Origin: Bradyrhizobium sp. U87765 SZCCT0048
GTDB lineage: Bacteria > Pseudomonadota > Alphaproteobacteria > Rhizobiales > Xanthobacteraceae
Reading direction: 5' to 3'
Assembly (NCBI RefSeq): GCF_018131225.1
Contig: NZ_JAFCMM010000001.1
Location: forward strand, 2,418,001 to 2,482,000
Length of the DNA: 64,000 nucleotides
The position numbers were made by a program, and so were the translations under genes. Below, in pieces: positions 29,301-37,390 of this stretch. Positions within the stretch are counted from its first letter, which is position 1; each line of letters opens with the position of its first letter. The notes beneath the pieces were generated by a model, which saw only the letters and a list, made by a program, of their open reading frames with translations, was not told the DNA's origin and made no database searches.

Positions 29301-32300
29301 CCCCGGCGTCGGTGCACTTCCCGGCGCGATGATATCGAGGGGCGGGTTCGTTCCCTGGTTCAGAACCACGATGCCGAGCATGCCGGACATGCCGCCGTCG
29401 ACACCATTGAACAACGCCGTTCCGCCGAACGACAGAGACTTGCCGCTCGATGGAATGCCGAGAGTGAACTGCAGAACACCGCCATCGCTGGGAAGCCGCG
29501 GACGGGCGCCACCGAACATGGTCGCCTGGGTTCGCACGAAATCCGCGTAACTCATTTCATTGTATTGGGAATAGTGACGCACCGTCGTGCCGGACGTCAG
29601 GATCACCTGCGTCGGCAGCACGTCCCGGATGCCAGTATTGGCGAATCCGAGATAGGCGCTGCTGATGATCGAGCCGTTCGGCAGGCCGGTCGGCGCGGCG
29701 GCGATCGAGGATTTCCCGCCAAGCTCCACCCGATAGGCGCCGGGCAGAAGTGCGTAACTGGACGGCAGAAGCGTGTAGGTACCTGCCGGCAGACCAGGGA
29801 CACCGCCAGGGATGGTGATCTGCTGACCGATGACCGGATCGCCTCCGCCCTTGGTGGCGATGACCGGTGCGTAGCTCGACGCATATCCCGGCATGATCGC
29901 ATAGACCTTGTTGCCGGATGCGCTGTAGGCGGCGTTGGCCGGGTTGGCATTGACCAGCGCCGTGGTCAGGGCGTTGACCGAGCCGCCGCGTCCCGAGATA
30001 AAGCCGGCGCCGGCGAGATTGCCGCCCCCGGAGACGTCGACGACCGATCCATGCTCGGCGACGATCGTCTGGCCACCGATCATCACGCCCGTGGTCACGC
30101 GATTGGTGCCGGAGTCGTTGATATACGCCGAGCCGAGATTTGTCGTGGTTCCGTCAGCGCCCTGATAGGTCACGCCGTCACTCGTCCCACCAAAGGGAAT
30201 GCCTAATCCATTCGCGCTCGTCGACAGCAGGCTGCCATCCCGCAACGTGACTGCCGTGACCGGAGGCGTGTACGCCGTGTTGCCGAAGAGACTATTGAAC
30301 GTGATAATGCCGAGGGGGGCGCGAATGACGCCGCCCTGATCGATATTCGGCGCGATGAGAGCAAGCCTGCCGAAAACGGACGGCGGTACGGCGGGAATCG
30401 CGTCGTCGGTGCGGCGAATGACGATTTTGGCATCCGGATCGAAGACAAGAGGTCCAATGCCGCCAAAGTTGCTTCGCGTCAGAACCTGCCCCACCATGAC
30501 GCTGTTCACCGCGCCGCTCAGCGGATAGATCTGAGCGGCTTCGATCGTCAGATTCTTCCTGGCGGTGATCGAACCGGTGCTCAGCCGGACGTCCCCGGAA
30601 CTGTGCAGAACGACATTGCCGAAGCCCGGCGCATCGACGATGTGTGGGCCGCTGATGTGAGTCGTGTCGTCGTCCTGGCTCGGAGACTGGGCGGGTGTCG
30701 AAATGCCACCCAGGAGATAGATCGAACCGGATCCCTGATGGCCATGAACGCCGAACCGCACTGCTGAAGACAGGTCGATCAGATCGGCATCGACCCGGAA
30801 GCTGCTGTTCACGGCGGTGTACAGGCTGTCTCCCTGGATCGCGTTGAGGCCGGTGTAGTACTGGTCGATCGGCGCGGCCGCGAGCGAGGCATCGTTGTAC
30901 CAGCCGTCCAGCTTCACGTAGGGCGCGGCCAGACGGACGCTGACATGCGGATTGTCCGCGCCACCGACGATGACGCCTCCCGACAGAACGATGCTGCGAT
31001 TCATCGCGAGATCGACATTGCCGCTGAACACGAACAGATCATGGGTGGCGAGGGCAAGCTGATCGAAGCCACCGGCCTGGATCTTGTCGACACTGATGGT
31101 CGCTTCGCCATACTTCAGCCCGGCCGCGCGCTGACCAGGCCTGAAATCCGCCGGAAGCGCCGCCGGCTGATCGTGCTGGACAATCGTGATGTTGCGCAGC
31201 CGCTGCATCTCGTCGGGAATGGCCCCGACCGAGTAGGGAAAGTAGACGCTCGGATCGGTCACGGTCAGGGTGTGACTGAGCACATTGATGCTGAGCAGGC
31301 CGCCGGACGCGCCCGCGCCGCCCCCGGCCGCGCGCAGGAGGCCGTCGAGATACATGCCGCTCGCCGAATACAGTGAGATCGACCCGCCATTGCTCGCGAC
31401 CGAAGTGGACCGCGCTCCAGCCGTGGACAACACGTCGATCACACCGGCCGCGCCGGACGCATCGAGCAGGGAACCGGGACGAAGAATGATGAACGCGTCG
31501 CTTCCGATGGTCCCGTTTGGCATCCCGCCCAGCGAGATCGAACCACCATCCGGAATCACGCCGTAGCGACGGCCGCTCGCATCCGTCGCGATGACGGCCT
31601 GAGCGGACGCATCGAGTGTGCTGTCCTCGCCGATCCATACCGAACGGGTCGCCGTCAGGTTGCCGAAGCCGCCGCCATACGAAGTTCCGCCCGTGGCGTT
31701 CGGTACACTGGCGACGAGAATATTGCCGCCGTGGGCCGTGATGTCGCCTTCGATGGTGGTCTGACGGTTGGCATAGATCGTCACGCCCTGGCCCGGGTCG
31801 ACCATGATCGAGCTGCCACGGGTCATGCCGAAATCATAAAGGCTGCTGAGCGTCAGGCTCGCTCCGACGCGCTGAGTCAGCCGTCCTGTCGTGGGATTCT
31901 CGAAATAGGCCGGCGGCAACCACAGATCCGCCACCTCGGCGCTGCGGCTTCCAGTCGGGGCAGTGAAACTGGCGTCGCTGAAGCGATAGACCGGCACCGT
32001 CGCGGCGATGTTGCCGGTGATCTCCATGCCGGAGTTGCTCTTAACGACGTAGCTCGTGAACCCGGACTTGAAAATGCCGGGATCGAGAGCGAGCGCGGAC
32101 TGAATGGCGATCGGCTGGTCGAACTGCGCACCGACCGGAATGACCGTTCCGGCGGCCAGCTTGACCGGCGCCGTGACCGCATCGCCCGCCCTGTAGGACG
32201 CGGTGACGATCGGCGTGATCGGAAGCCCGTTCGGAAACACCGACGACGGGATCACCACACCGGCCGGAACGTTGGAGATATTGGTGATCTTGGCACCGAT

Positions 32301-35300
32301 CGGCACGGTCCCGCCCGCGTTGATGACAGTGCCGTTGATGCCGACCCACATCTGCGCCGGAACGACCCAGTTCGCCCCCGTCGTGATCGACATGCCGTAG
32401 CTGAAGACCACCGTGTAGGGAGTTGTCAGCAGCGTGTCGACCGGCACCGAGGTCACGATGACCTTGTAGTCGAACGGGATCTTGCCCCCGACCGGGATGG
32501 TCACGTCAGCGGCGAGACGCACGCTGGTGGTCAGAGCCGCGTTCGGCCCGATAACACCGCTGGTCAGCGTCGCGTCCTTGCCGATCACGACCGCCTGCCC
32601 GGCCTTGAGCGTCAGCGTTCCGCCGCCGCCAAAACCATAGGCGGCGATCTTGCCGTCAACGATCAGTGGCGCATAGGGATCGACGACCGGGCCGAGATCG
32701 ACATGACGGGAATCATCATCGGCGATCAGGCTGACGCTCCCCCCCTGGCCGCCCTGCGTCTTGCCGCTGACGAGAACGGCGCCCCCCGAGGAAACGTCGA
32801 TGGTGCTGCCGGCGGCAAAGGTGACGCCACCGGTCGTCGCCGCGTTCAGCGTGCCGCCATTGATGAATCCGAGCAGCGACGGAGCGGAAGGCGCGTCGTC
32901 GCGCTGATTGACCCACAGCCCTGTCAGATCGATCGTGCTGCCGTTGCCGATGGTGACCTGCGCCTTGCCGCCCGTGCCGGTCAACGCCTGCCAGAACGGC
33001 GTCTGGATCAGGTTGGGACGAACGAGGATATAGTTTCCGAGCGTCAGCGTTCCGCCGTGAGCGGTCACGTCGCCATTGACGGCGACGTTCGGCGCGGTGA
33101 GGACGAGTTGTGCGCCGTGGTCGAAGGTCACGGGTGCATCGATGGAGACCGACTTCGTGCTGGTGAAGTTGATGCCGCCAAGCTTCTCGTCGGACATGTG
33201 GCCGGCATCGAACCAGACGGTGTTGGTGCGATCCGGCGACAACGCACCGCCCGCATTCATGCCCGCGGTCGACGACGCGACCGTGCCGATCCTGATGTCG
33301 CTGTTGTAGCCCCCCGCAAGACCGAGACCGCCGTACTGGCCAACGAACAACTGCCCGGCCAGTGCTGTCTGGCCCTGACCGAGCTTATAGCCGTCGGTGA
33401 CCCCCGCCGGACGAGCGCCGACCTGGCGCTGGGTGCGGATGACGTCGGCGATGATCTGTCCTTCGAACATCGCCGTGGGCGTCGACAGGACGAGCTGCCC
33501 GGCGTCGCGTCCGATCGTATAGCCGTCCTGCCAGATGCTGCCGCCAAAGCCGAGCGGGCTGGCATAGATCTCGGTCAGCTTCGGATCGAGCCTGCCACCC
33601 TGACGATGCTGCACGACGAAACCGGTCACGACCGCCGTGTAGGTGAGGTTCGACGGCGCGTCGTTGACGTTGTAGATGCGGCCATCGCTGCCGAGCACGA
33701 AGGTCTGCGGCAGGAAGCCACCCTGGTAGGAGACCGACCCGCCGGACAGGTTGAAGATCGAGCCCTGCTGCGCCACCACCTCCGGTGCCGACAGCGTGAC
33801 GGTGCCGCCGACCGCGGTCCACTCACCGATGGTGTGCGGCGTGTTGCTGAGATAGCCCGAAACCTCGAGCAGGCCGCCCCCGGTATAGTAGCGGTCGGTG
33901 GCATAGCCGCCGGTGCCCGCCGGAACCAGTATGAGCGAGCGGGCGTCGATCCAGACGTTCTGGTTGATCAGGCCGCTGCCGTCCCGGTTGTTCGGCGAGT
34001 CGCGCAGCTCGTTGCCCTGGACATTGACCTTGATAGCGTTGCTGCTCATCGGCAGCAGCACGCCCTGCACGCCGGAAACATCGAGGGTCGCGCCGGACTC
34101 GGCGAATACGCGCCTGCCGGCTGAAACCGCGATCTGGCCGCCCTGGACCTGAGTCAGCGAGCCATTCTGGAAATCGACGAGACCGCCGCTGACGATTTCG
34201 ACGCGCGACTGATCCTTGCGATCCGCAAGCTTCGACAGATTGTCGAACTGGCCGGTCGCCAGCGTGTTGGGCCCTGACGCTGCAATCAGCGCATCGCGCT
34301 GGGCGTTCATCGCCGTCTCGCTCGATGCCAGCTCAGGCGAGATCAGCGTCAGGCTGTTGCCCGTGAGGGTGATGCTGCCGGTCGCATCGCTCGCCGAATT
34401 GAGCAGATGGATGGTGCCGCGGCGGCTGACGGAGGTCGTGGAGATCAGCACACCGTCCTGAACCACCGCATGGCCGGCCAGGGTGATGTCGCCCTGCTGG
34501 GCGAAGACGAGACCGTTGTTGCTCACCGTGCCACTCGCACTGCCGATATGGAGCAGCGGTGCGACTTCATTGCCACGCGTGGTCGCGTACTGGTTGGCGG
34601 TGGTGCCGTATCCGGGCCGCAGCACGAAGTCGTCGCCGGCGGCGAGCAGGGCCTGCCCCTTCGGGGTGGCGATGGTGCCGGCGTTGCGCACGTCCGTTCC
34701 GAGCAGCGCGACGAAGCCTCCATTGTCGGTGAGGGACGCCGGCGCGCTCGTCGTGATCAGCGCGCCGTTCTCGACGATGATCTTGCCGCCCGCGCCCGTG
34801 AAACTCGGCAGATAGGCAGCCCCGCTCTGTGACGAATAGATACCTTTGGTGAGGAACTGCTGGTCCGTGATGTTGGCGGTCGACGCGATCAGCGAGCCGA
34901 CATTGATCTGGCTGGCGCCGCCGAAAATGATGCCGTTCTGGTTGATCACCAGCACCTGTCCCGGAGCGTTGATCTGGCCGAGGATCTGGCTCGGACCGGC
35001 ATTGCCGATGACGCGATTGAGCGCGGTCCAGGTCGAGGCCTGCTGGTTGAAGTTGACTGTGGTCTGGGCACCGACGTTGAAGGTCTGCCAGTTCAGGATC
35101 GCCTGCGGCGCGGTCTGGTTGATGGTGACGGTCGTGCCGTTCGCACCCGCGCTCTGCACCGGAGCGTTCGCACCGCTCCAGGTTCCACCCGGTGCGACCT
35201 GCAGGCCGCCAGCACCGAGACCGTTGGGCACCGCGATCTGGGGCAGCGTCGCCGAATGTTGCGCGGCAGCTGCCGCATTGCGGGCCGCGGCCTGGGCGCC

Positions 35301-35576
35301 CTGCATCGCCTGGATGGCCTCGATCGAGCGGCGCATCGCGCTCTGGCCCTGCTGGGCCATCGCGGCCGCCTGCTGGGCAGCCATCGCCGCGGCGTCGGAT
35401 GAGTAGCTGGGCGCGGGAACACCGACCCCGCCGCCGAGCTGCGCCGCGCGCGCCACGTCCATCGTCGCCACCAGCGCAATCGCGCTGGCACCAAGCAGCA
35501 GGGCTGCCCGACGCTGCGCGACAGACAGGCCGATGGCCTTGCGAACAGCGGACGAGGCGGAAGCAGTGTGCGGCAT
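23310..35576 (-). CDS. Giant filamentous-haemagglutinin-like exoprotein (TpsA type)
   Basis: A 4088-residue surface or secreted beta-helix protein. I chose the ATG at 35576 (MPHTASASSAV) because it gives an N-terminal signal peptide (about residues 1-44, core RRAALLLGASAIALVATMD); the frame extends to 35747 without one. An Ala/Gln/Met-rich segment (about 56-110) precedes the TPS secretion domain (about 140-270), with INQTAPQAILNWQTFNVG, VIGNAGPSQILGQI and the NPNGI-like VINQNGIIFGG. Thousands of residues of short beta-helix repeats follow. Near the C-terminus is a DUF3739-like segment (PGGRVVVGTEGLAPGADAGL, then GDVDLIAPLGTIDAGEAGIR). The tail (last ~80 residues) is charged. It is the last gene of the STN-sigma-FecR cluster. 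No TpsB/FhaC pore gene is in the window. By inference it is an adhesin. Confidence 0.92.
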   Translation of the reverse strand: MPHTASASSAVRKAIGLSVAQRRAALLLGASAIALVATMDVARAAQLGGGVGVPAPSYSSDAAAMAAQQAAAMAQQGQSAMRRSIEAIQAMQGAQAAARNAAAAAQHSATLPQIAVPNGLGAGGLQVAPGGTWSGANAPVQSAGANGTTVTINQTAPQAILNWQTFNVGAQTTVNFNQQASTWTALNRVIGNAGPSQILGQINAPGQVLVINQNGIIFGGASQINVGSLIASTANITDQQFLTKGIYSSQSGAAYLPSFTGAGGKIIVENGALITTSAPASLTDNGGFVALLGTDVRNAGTIATPKGQALLAAGDDFVLRPGYGTTANQYATTRGNEVAPLLHIGSASGTVSNNGLVFAQQGDITLAGHAVVQDGVLISTTSVSRRGTIHLLNSASDATGSITLTGNSLTLISPELASSETAMNAQRDALIAASGPNTLATGQFDNLSKLADRKDQSRVEIVSGGLVDFQNGSLTQVQGGQIAVSAGRRVFAESGATLDVSGVQGVLLPMSSNAIKVNVQGNELRDSPNNRDGSGLINQNVWIDARSLILVPAGTGGYATDRYYTGGGLLEVSGYLSNTPHTIGEWTAVGGTVTLSAPEVVAQQGSIFNLSGGSVSYQGGFLPQTFVLGSDGRIYNVNDAPSNLTYTAVVTGFVVQHRQGGRLDPKLTEIYASPLGFGGSIWQDGYTIGRDAGQLVLSTPTAMFEGQIIADVIRTQRQVGARPAGVTDGYKLGQGQTALAGQLFVGQYGGLGLAGGYNSDIRIGTVASSTAGMNAGGALSPDRTNTVWFDAGHMSDEKLGGINFTSTKSVSIDAPVTFDHGAQLVLTAPNVAVNGDVTAHGGTLTLGNYILVRPNLIQTPFWQALTGTGGKAQVTIGNGSTIDLTGLWVNQRDDAPSAPSLLGFINGGTLNAATTGGVTFAAGSTIDVSSGGAVLVSGKTQGGQGGSVSLIADDDSRHVDLGPVVDPYAPLIVDGKIAAYGFGGGGTLTLKAGQAVVIGKDATLTSGVIGPNAALTTSVRLAADVTIPVGGKIPFDYKVIVTSVPVDTLLTTPYTVVFSYGMSITTGANWVVPAQMWVGINGTVINAGGTVPIGAKITNISNVPAGVVIPSSVFPNGLPITPIVTASYRAGDAVTAPVKLAAGTVIPVGAQFDQPIAIQSALALDPGIFKSGFTSYVVKSNSGMEITGNIAATVPVYRFSDASFTAPTGSRSAEVADLWLPPAYFENPTTGRLTQRVGASLTLSSLYDFGMTRGSSIMVDPGQGVTIYANRQTTIEGDITAHGGNILVASVPNATGGTSYGGGFGNLTATRSVWIGEDSTLDASAQAVIATDASGRRYGVIPDGGSISLGGMPNGTIGSDAFIILRPGSLLDASGAAGVIDVLSTAGARSTSVASNGGSISLYSASGMYLDGLLRAAGGGAGASGGLLSINVLSHTLTVTDPSVYFPYSVGAIPDEMQRLRNITIVQHDQPAALPADFRPGQRAAGLKYGEATISVDKIQAGGFDQLALATHDLFVFSGNVDLAMNRSIVLSGGVIVGGADNPHVSVRLAAPYVKLDGWYNDASLAAAPIDQYYTGLNAIQGDSLYTAVNSSFRVDADLIDLSSAVRFGVHGHQGSGSIYLLGGISTPAQSPSQDDDTTHISGPHIVDAPGFGNVVLHSSGDVRLSTGSITARKNLTIEAAQIYPLSGAVNSVMVGQVLTRSNFGGIGPLVFDPDAKIVIRRTDDAIPAVPPSVFGRLALIAPNIDQGGVIRAPLGIITFNSLFGNTAYTPPVTAVTLRDGSLLSTSANGLGIPFGGTSDGVTYQGADGTTTNLGSAYINDSGTNRVTTGVMIGGQTIVAEHGSVVDVSGGGNLAGAGFISGRGGSVNALTTALVNANPANAAYSASGNKVYAIMPGYASSYAPVIATKGGGDPVIGQQITIPGGVPGLPAGTYTLLPSSYALLPGAYRVELGGKSSIAAAPTGLPNGSIISSAYLGFANTGIRDVLPTQVILTSGTTVRHYSQYNEMSYADFVRTQATMFGGARPRLPSDGGVLQFTLGIPSSGKSLSFGGTALFNGVDGGMSGMLGIVVLNQGTNPPLDIIAPGSAPTPGHVAISSDDINAFNAATLMIGGMTYYSTTDGVVAERIVFSGGGDVNIMTGATLRAGQIFLVGSTVNIASGATLDTRGLGRNGIDSTFGYVYANTSSEVTNRFGSAVLAVANGWFNFMPFVGNGNINVASGASLLTDGSIVLGAPGSLTMGDVNFGARYLAVTQDTVNIGTDASLAAAQASGHLPAGWNLTQSVLDRLLHPSSTAGIPNLEQLTIVAGGSVNLFGNVSLDARSQSSSGSVEFVINSPALYGLGNNGETAKIAADAFVWNGIRVGNGLDPSNVSGGVPYSSKDPASIQPGGPGTGAGMLDIAARTVLFGYASHSAVTDGISLNRYAIGFSTVNISASQQVNANSNGSLFIGQSRDSNGNVVGGNLNITTPLLTAEKGATLAFAAGGDIGIHAPAGAGSVDTASVTGLGGTVLLTANSVVVDTAIALPSGKLKIDAVNDIVLGDQAFVDLSGRGLLFFDKVAYSWGGDLVLQSAHGDIVQAAGSMIDVSARNNVAGTVTATAIDAAHGNVLFNGDLKGGATGDYAFGQFTIQAQTLGDFAALNRKLGTAGFFGARVFDIKRGDLTIGDEVKASFVSISVDGGSLTVNGTIDASGSKPGTIRLAARDDLTLASSAVLDTHSTRLKTDSYGAPIEADNTAHIELTSVGGFVNLGGGATIDMRAADNVARGRLEINAPRLGGVNGSGDGANDVAINAGATLNIRGAAGIAVNGFRTYVLPDGSTIDQAFLDTLDGDSRGFINAAVGNSALQARLAGLAAYGSSFHLRPGVEIRSDGTLSTSGDLDFAGYRYGPNADAARLGSGEPGKLVIRAGGDLKINGSITDGFAPPPVTPDENGFLTAVPRTIAEQDIYPTENIRLAEPWTVPKDYFYNSIVMTVMDTSGNFYNPGDTIPAGTMIAVINDYGLTFAWEGGLMIPSLAAPAAPRPVYALAQPLAPGSMSWSMRLVAGADTAAADSRVLRSTSALNGGGNMTLNDLHVAGSDGKPVASVIRTGTGDLELLAGGSYTQVTPYGVYTAGTPIAETGTAANDPYNLARGRWSGDGTILGQAFGDYESTLGSQYMYYMEHGGDLLLTAQGNINGALSSDSGQVGGWLWRQGGAQLGQRTAWGINFGSYTPGVTVDGINPIVHLSTFSGIGTLGGGNVNVSAGGNIGDSGLVFAVGASGRVMADGSLVQTGGGTLSVKAGGNIGSGGNQFVDVRGDIGIETGSFGSLQGKNFGYDASTDPKPTDPFKGYSLTLNAGGSFVPGDGTVDIRARGDITMGEIIDPGRVALMQQTDAGVAQGVQAATWFTLWRPDTAIDMFGGRTVSPFSPSQGTTVFLPPILRATAGNGDIYVMPADNGVSLMLPSPNGALDLLAQGSIIRTTDTRNVIGPLSSSMSSLATPLRPGWVISTTDGYSSKAVLSNYWDDPTLGYAKGGNPFVFGPNTVSDASALASGVKSHIYALQGDVLNLIYGQVDIEKTFGGSGYIYTTYYWAGKPVSILAGGDIVNLQGMILQNDPSDVSVIAASGNIVYAGTNVRSDQTGLMNAGLQVAGPGTLEVTAGKNIYQGSIAAIESIGPKVIGDTRPGASVVMQAGVGAGAAGIGQVDWTGFAKLYLDPANLADAARPLADQPGKVVKTYNSELAGWLKSRFGYAGSDNDALGYFLALPAEQQRVFLRTVYYAELTAGGREYNEIGGPRFGSYLRGREAVATLFLNGGAYSGDITAFTGKSQLVLGAIVSGFVHTDAGGDIQFLAPGGRVVVGTEGLAPGADAGLITQGQGDIQIFAQNSVLLGLSRIMTTYGGNILVWSAAGDINAGRGSKTTVVFTPERVDYDAYGHITMSSQVPATGAGIATLASVAGVQPGDVDLIAPLGTIDAGEAGIRYSGNINLAALQIVNAANITGQGTVSGLPTVQGPPTLALTAASNTTAATQQAAPPPSRSDGQPSIIMVEVLGYGGGSGDQDDDRKRREAPEQHSYNADSRLQVVGLGRLTDEQKRQLTDEEQGGLAGR

Positions 35577-35806
35577 GGCCGGCCTTTCAAGCGGTGCATC
35601 ATCGAACCGATGGGAAGAGGAACCAGCCTCTTCTCCGGGACGCGAGCTGCACCACCGCCGTGCAATCGCCCCCTCATGCGGTGGACGAGATGACGACGCG
35701 CAAAGCGGAATCTTTTTTCGGATGTTGTCGCGACAGGCCTGCGACACGGGACGGATATGTCAGCGATGTGACGCCGCCTGATGTTCGACCGCCGTGGCCG
35801 AACCGA

Positions 35807-36772
35807 TCATCCCACCAGGACGAGACCGCCGGGCAACGTGCGAACCGGCGCCTTGAACACCGTCGCGATCTGTCCCATCACGGTATCGAGGCGCGCGATC
35901 TCAAAACGCGCCGTGACCAACCGCTGACCGAGCTTGCCGTCGAGCAGCACGATGCGACCGGAGCGGTAGCGATTGACCTCGTCGATCACGTCCGACAGCG
36001 GCGTGTTGCGGAACACCAGCATGCCGTCACGCCACGCGGTCACAGTCGCGGCATCGCCCGCGGCGATATCGCCGAGGCCGCGGCGATCGTACACCAAGCG
36101 CTGAGTCGCGCGCACCACGGCGCTGCGGCCCTCGCACGCCACCGACACCTCGCCGTCGACACAGGTCAATGCGACCTGCGCGCCGGTATGGCGCACATTG
36201 AAGGTGGCGCGCGCCGCGCTGATGCGCCCGCGGCCCGCGGCCATGACGAACTGTTGCGGCGCGCGGCCATCAACGGTGACGGCGGCCTCGCCGGCAATCA
36301 GCTCCATTGCCGTGCCCGGCGGCGCGCCAGACAGCGCGACGCTGCTGCGGGTGTTGAGATCGACGGCGACGGCCTCGCCGAGATTGAAATGCAGTTGCTC
36401 GCCCGTGCCCGTGCGATGATCCGCAGCGAGCTCGGTGATCGAAGGCCATAGTCCGAGCGGGGGGCGCACCATCATCACGCCGATGGCCGCTGCCGCAGCC
36501 GCCGCGCCGCCACCGATGAGCGCGCGGCGGCTGAGATGCACGCCGCCACGGCGTGCCGTCGCACGCTCGCGCACCAGCGCCGCCGCCGGCATTTGCAGCG
36601 ACCGCCACAGCTGGCCGGCGTTGGCCAGCGCCGCCGCATGCTCCGGACTGCGGTCCCGCCAGCGGCGCAGCTCGGCCAGATCCTCGTGCGTTGCATCGCC
36701 GAGGCTGACGCGCGACAGCCAGCCGAGCGCCTCGCGCGTCAGATCGTCGCTCGTCGGATCGCTCTGCGTCAT
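35807..36772 (-). CDS. FecR family anti-sigma factor / signal transducer
   Basis: A 321-residue inner-membrane protein. The ATG at 36772 (MTQSDPTSDD) has GGGAGCCG just before it. The cytoplasmic DUF4880-type N-terminus (about 14-56: EALGWLSRVSLGDATHEDL) should bind the sigma factor. The membrane helix is about residues 84-103 (LIGGGAAAAAAAIGVMMV). The periplasmic FecR domain (about 115-215) is followed by a DUF4974/STN-like domain (about 250-318: FRNTPLSDVIDEVNRYRSGR). It is encoded 96 bp after the ECF sigma factor gene and 230 bp before the haemagglutinin gene. In known systems FecR relays a signal from a TonB-dependent receptor; no receptor is present here. Confidence 0.92.
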   Translation of the reverse strand: MTQSDPTSDDLTREALGWLSRVSLGDATHEDLAELRRWRDRSPEHAAALANAGQLWRSLQMPAAALVRERATARRGGVHLSRRALIGGGAAAAAAAIGVMMVRPPLGLWPSITELAADHRTGTGEQLHFNLGEAVAVDLNTRSSVALSGAPPGTAMELIAGEAAVTVDGRAPQQFVMAAGRGRISAARATFNVRHTGAQVALTCVDGEVSVACEGRSAVVRATQRLVYDRRGLGDIAAGDAATVTAWRDGMLVFRNTPLSDVIDEVNRYRSGRIVLLDGKLGQRLVTARFEIARLDTVMGQIATVFKAPVRTLPGGLVLVG

Positions 36773-36868
36773 CGGCTCCCGCACCCGGCCCGCTCCATGA
36801 CCACGGCGGTCCGCCGACGTGCCCTCTGTTTCATAGACGATCCGAGCCAAGTCATGCGGCAAACCTTG

Positions 36869-37390
36869 TCACAGATTCTTCGTAAGATAGTCGTGACAGA
36901 ACTCGAGCGCGCGCTGCAGCTCGAGGCGGACCAGCCGCACCGAGATGCCGAGGCGCATTGCGATTGCATCCTGCGTCAGCCCCTCGAACCGCACTGCGAG
37001 AAGGATGTCGCGCTGCCGCGGCGGCAGCAAGTCGAGCGCCCGCCGCAGAACCGCGAACGTCATCTGTCCTTCGACGACCCGGTCCGGCCCGGGCTTCTCG
37101 TCGATCAATTCGTACAGCGCGTCGACATCGACACGGCTGGCCCGGCGATCCTCGGTCCGCCAGCGGTCGCGCGCGAGATTGACCGCGCTGGTCAGCAGGT
37201 AGGAGGTTGGATTCTGCAGCACACCGACATTATCGGTGCGCTCCATTCGCAGATAGAGCTCGTGCAGCGTCTCCTGCGCGGCGTCCGCCGAGCCCAGCCG
37301 TCGGGTCAGCCGCCGGCGCAGCAGGTCGTAGCGCTCGACCAGAAGCTGCCGCAACGCCGTCCAGCTGGTTTCCTTGCCCGCGTCTGTCAC
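36869..37390 (-). CDS. ECF RNA polymerase sigma factor, FecI-like
   Basis: A 173-residue sigma-70 family factor. Region 2 runs through ETLHELYLRMERTDNVGVLQ and PTSYLLTSAVNLARDRWR. Region 4 is LDLLPPRQRDILLAVRFEGL followed by the helix-turn-helix TQDAIAMRLGISVRLVRLEL. The GTG start overlaps the stop codon of the STN-domain gene (GTGA), which suggests translational coupling. It is followed by its probable anti-sigma partner FecR. The presumed target is the downstream haemagglutinin operon and perhaps its own promoter. Confidence 0.92.
   Translation of the reverse strand: MTDAGKETSWTALRQLLVERYDLLRRRLTRRLGSADAAQETLHELYLRMERTDNVGVLQNPTSYLLTSAVNLARDRWRTEDRRASRVDVDALYELIDEKPGPDRVVEGQMTFAVLRRALDLLPPRQRDILLAVRFEGLTQDAIAMRLGISVRLVRLELQRALEFCHDYLTKNL

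Noticed and set aside
26997..34124. Two long plus-strand ORFs (691 and 797 codons)
   Set aside because: Both are antisense to the haemagglutinin gene, whose frame has a signal peptide, TPS domain and repeats; the antisense frames are Arg/Asp/Ala-rich shadows.
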